This document shows, piece after piece, positions 4,957 to 6,269 of a stretch of DNA of 6,269 nt; positions within the stretch are counted from its first letter, which is position 1; every line of letters starts with the position of its first letter. The stretch covers positions 1 through 6,269 of the forward strand of contig CAZNDN010000193.1 in NCBI GenBank assembly GCA_964571815.1, read 5' to 3'. Under the pieces are notes generated by a model that was not told the DNA's origin, searched no databases, and worked only from the letters and a program-made list of their open reading frames with translations. A program made the translations under genes and the position numbers. Source of the DNA: CAZNDN01 sp964571815. GTDB taxonomy: Bacteria > Fibrobacterota > Chitinivibrionia > Chitinivibrionales > WJKA01.

Positions 4957-6269
4957 ATGCCGAAGAGAAGCTGTTGTGCCGCTGGAATTGCTGTTATTCT
5001 GACGATGACGGCCGTGTTCATGGACACTGTCGCCCGGGAACTTCCGGACACCCTGTGGATTCCGGTGATCTTCTACGATTACCATGCTGATGCCTCAACG
5101 GAAGACTTCGAACAGCTTTTCGACGGGGACTGCTATTTCGGTCTTCTCGAGAACATGGTCAAGGAGAAAATCTCCGACGACCGGAAGCCGGTTCCGAATC
5201 CGCCGCGAAACCTGTTCGGCTGTGCATCCCATTTAGACGAGTGGTATCGCCCCAGCGGCAACGACGGCCCGGCGGCCAACTCACGGTTCGCGTTCAACCC
5301 CGACAATATCCGGTGGGAGTGGACCAACCTCGTACCGCGCCGGGGCGGAACCCCGGGGGAGTACGTGGCGAACGACTACAATCCGGACTACGACCGTGCC
5401 ACGATCGTGATCTACGATTCACTTCCATTCATTCACCTTCCCTCCGAAGGGGAGGGCACGTATCGGTTCAGCCGGACGGGCAAGGATGAGCCGAGTTTTT
5501 TCTGGATCAACGATCGCGGCTTCGGCAACGAAGGCAAGGGGGGCAACTATGCGTTCACCATGGAGATGCATCACGATTTTACTTACCGTGAGGGGCTGAA
5601 ATTCGATTTCAACGGCGACGACGACATCTGGGTATTTGTCAACGATTCGCTGGTACTGGACCTGGGAGGTTCGCACGGTCCACTCGACGGTTCGTTCGAT
5701 GTTGACGATATCCCCGGACTGGAGCTGGGAAAAAACTATCACTTCGACTTCTTCTACGCCGAAAGGCACACGTTTGCATCGACGATCAGGATTACCACCA
5801 ATATCCTCACACCCATGAAACTGGAGATTATCGTCAAGGACGACACCGTCAGCGCCGGCAGCCTGGGGAGGCTCGAAGCGGCGATCAGGGACAGCGCCGG
5901 GAACCGCCAGACCGACAAGGAAGCTCTGGTAACCTGGGAGCTTGGGGACACCGCACCCGGCGACACGCTTACCGTCGATTCGGGGGCGACCACCCAGATC
6001 GGTGCGACGAAAGCGTATCGGCGGGTGCGGGTCGATGCGAAGTATATCGATCCCAACGTGCCCACCTACGTGCTCGATGGAACCGCCTACGTCTATATCG
6101 GACCGGGGCCGGCGTCGCACGTGTGGGTCGAAGAACTCACCAACGATTCGGTTACCAGTCTCAACGAGCCCGATACGGTCGAGGAGATTTCGGTAAGTCT
6201 GGACGAAGATTCGATCAATGCGTATGCGGTCCTTCGGGACAAGTTCGACAACTATGTCAGCCTGGCAAA
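4957..6269 (+). CDS. Secreted fibro-slime domain protein with Ig-like repeats (3' end beyond window)
   Basis: At least 437 residues, running off the right edge. The ATG has AAGGAG seven bases upstream. Residues 1-26 form a signal peptide (K3, R4, a hydrophobic stretch 8-22, likely cleavage after T-V-A26). Residues about 33-283 are a canonical fibro-slime domain, a relative of PA14. It opens with 'WIPVIFYDYHADAS' (34-47), followed by 'FGCASHLDEWYRPSG' (87-101) and 'ATIVIYDSLPF' (148-158). The hallmark core is 'FDFNGDDDIWVFVND' (216-230), 'LDLGGSHGPLDG' (234-245) and F-F-Y-A-E-R-H (265-271). The aspartates D221-D223 are the expected metal-binding region. From 287 on there are beta-rich Ig-like segments; 'AAIRDSAGN' (308-316) and 'AVLRDKFDNYVSLA' (424-437) are the kind of repeated strand seen in invasin-like Ig domains. 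In Fibrobacter such proteins are cell-surface or secreted and linked to cellulose adhesion. Here that role is inferred. C60 and C89 may form a disulphide. Confidence 0.92.
   Translation, partial: MPKRSCCAAGIAVILTMTAVFMDTVARELPDTLWIPVIFYDYHADASTEDFEQLFDGDCYFGLLENMVKEKISDDRKPVPNPPRNLFGCASHLDEWYRPSGNDGPAANSRFAFNPDNIRWEWTNLVPRRGGTPGEYVANDYNPDYDRATIVIYDSLPFIHLPSEGEGTYRFSRTGKDEPSFFWINDRGFGNEGKGGNYAFTMEMHHDFTYREGLKFDFNGDDDIWVFVNDSLVLDLGGSHGPLDGSFDVDDIPGLELGKNYHFDFFYAERHTFASTIRITTNILTPMKLEIIVKDDTVSAGSLGRLEAAIRDSAGNRQTDKEALVTWELGDTAPGDTLTVDSGATTQIGATKAYRRVRVDAKYIDPNVPTYVLDGTAYVYIGPGPASHVWVEELTNDSVTSLNEPDTVEEISVSLDEDSINAYAVLRDKFDNYVSLA

Noticed and set aside
5419..6120. Minus-strand frame of 233 codons opposite the fibro-slime gene
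   Set aside because: The plus strand encodes an unmistakable fibro-slime domain across the same bases; the minus frame has no recognisable feature.

Overview
The window looks like chromosomal DNA from a fibre-degrading bacterium of the Fibrobacterota or a close relative (Fibrobacter, Chitinivibrio and Chitinispirillum types). The main clue is the last gene, which carries a canonical fibro-slime domain. The glycoside hydrolase family 3 (GH3) fragment at the left edge and the EFR1-type flavodoxin/ferredoxin protein are compatible with this. The assignment is an inference from protein families. Coding regions are GC-rich with good Shine-Dalgarno sites. No rRNA, tRNA, CRISPR array, transposase gene or integrase was seen.

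Left part (1-1502), a patchwork of intact and broken genes. Bases 1 to about 168 encode the start of the C-terminal domain of a GH3 beta-glycosidase, and that homology then stops abruptly. Tail to tail with it on the minus strand is an intact EFR1-type protein (984-232), a flavodoxin-like domain followed by two 4Fe-4S clusters. Divergent from it lies a decayed hicBA toxin-antitoxin locus. The HicB domain is intact (69 codons from 1231), but its stop codon is missing. Only about 20 N-terminal codons of hicA survive, without the toxin's catalytic part. One base change (A to T at 1440) in an ancestral TGATG overlap would explain the loss of both the hicB stop and the hicA ATG.

Middle (1548-4539). 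An aldo/keto reductase with a C-terminal double 4Fe-4S module (1548-2699) has a strong ribosome binding site. A gene-free stretch of about 430 bases follows, with a possible promoter and overlapping hairpins. After it comes a 468-residue alpha-helical protein of unknown function (3133-4539), whose C-terminus holds two HEAT-like repeats.

Right part (4540-6269). The 417-base intergenic region is AT-richer in its first two thirds. It contains a roughly 160-bp element bounded by imperfect terminal inverted repeats, resembling a MITE or a REP-type element. Three GC-rich hairpins then lie just before the start of the fibro-slime gene (4957 to beyond the window). That gene encodes a secreted protein: signal peptide, fibro-slime domain, then Ig-like beta domains.

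No single operon or pathway joins these genes. Two iron-sulphur redox proteins flank the dead toxin-antitoxin locus but are transcribed divergently. The GH3 remnant and the fibro-slime protein both fit a lifestyle of attaching to and digesting plant polysaccharide. No clearly new multi-gene system is visible. The most notable signals are the decayed hicBA junction, the inverted-repeat element and the structured leader of the fibro-slime gene.
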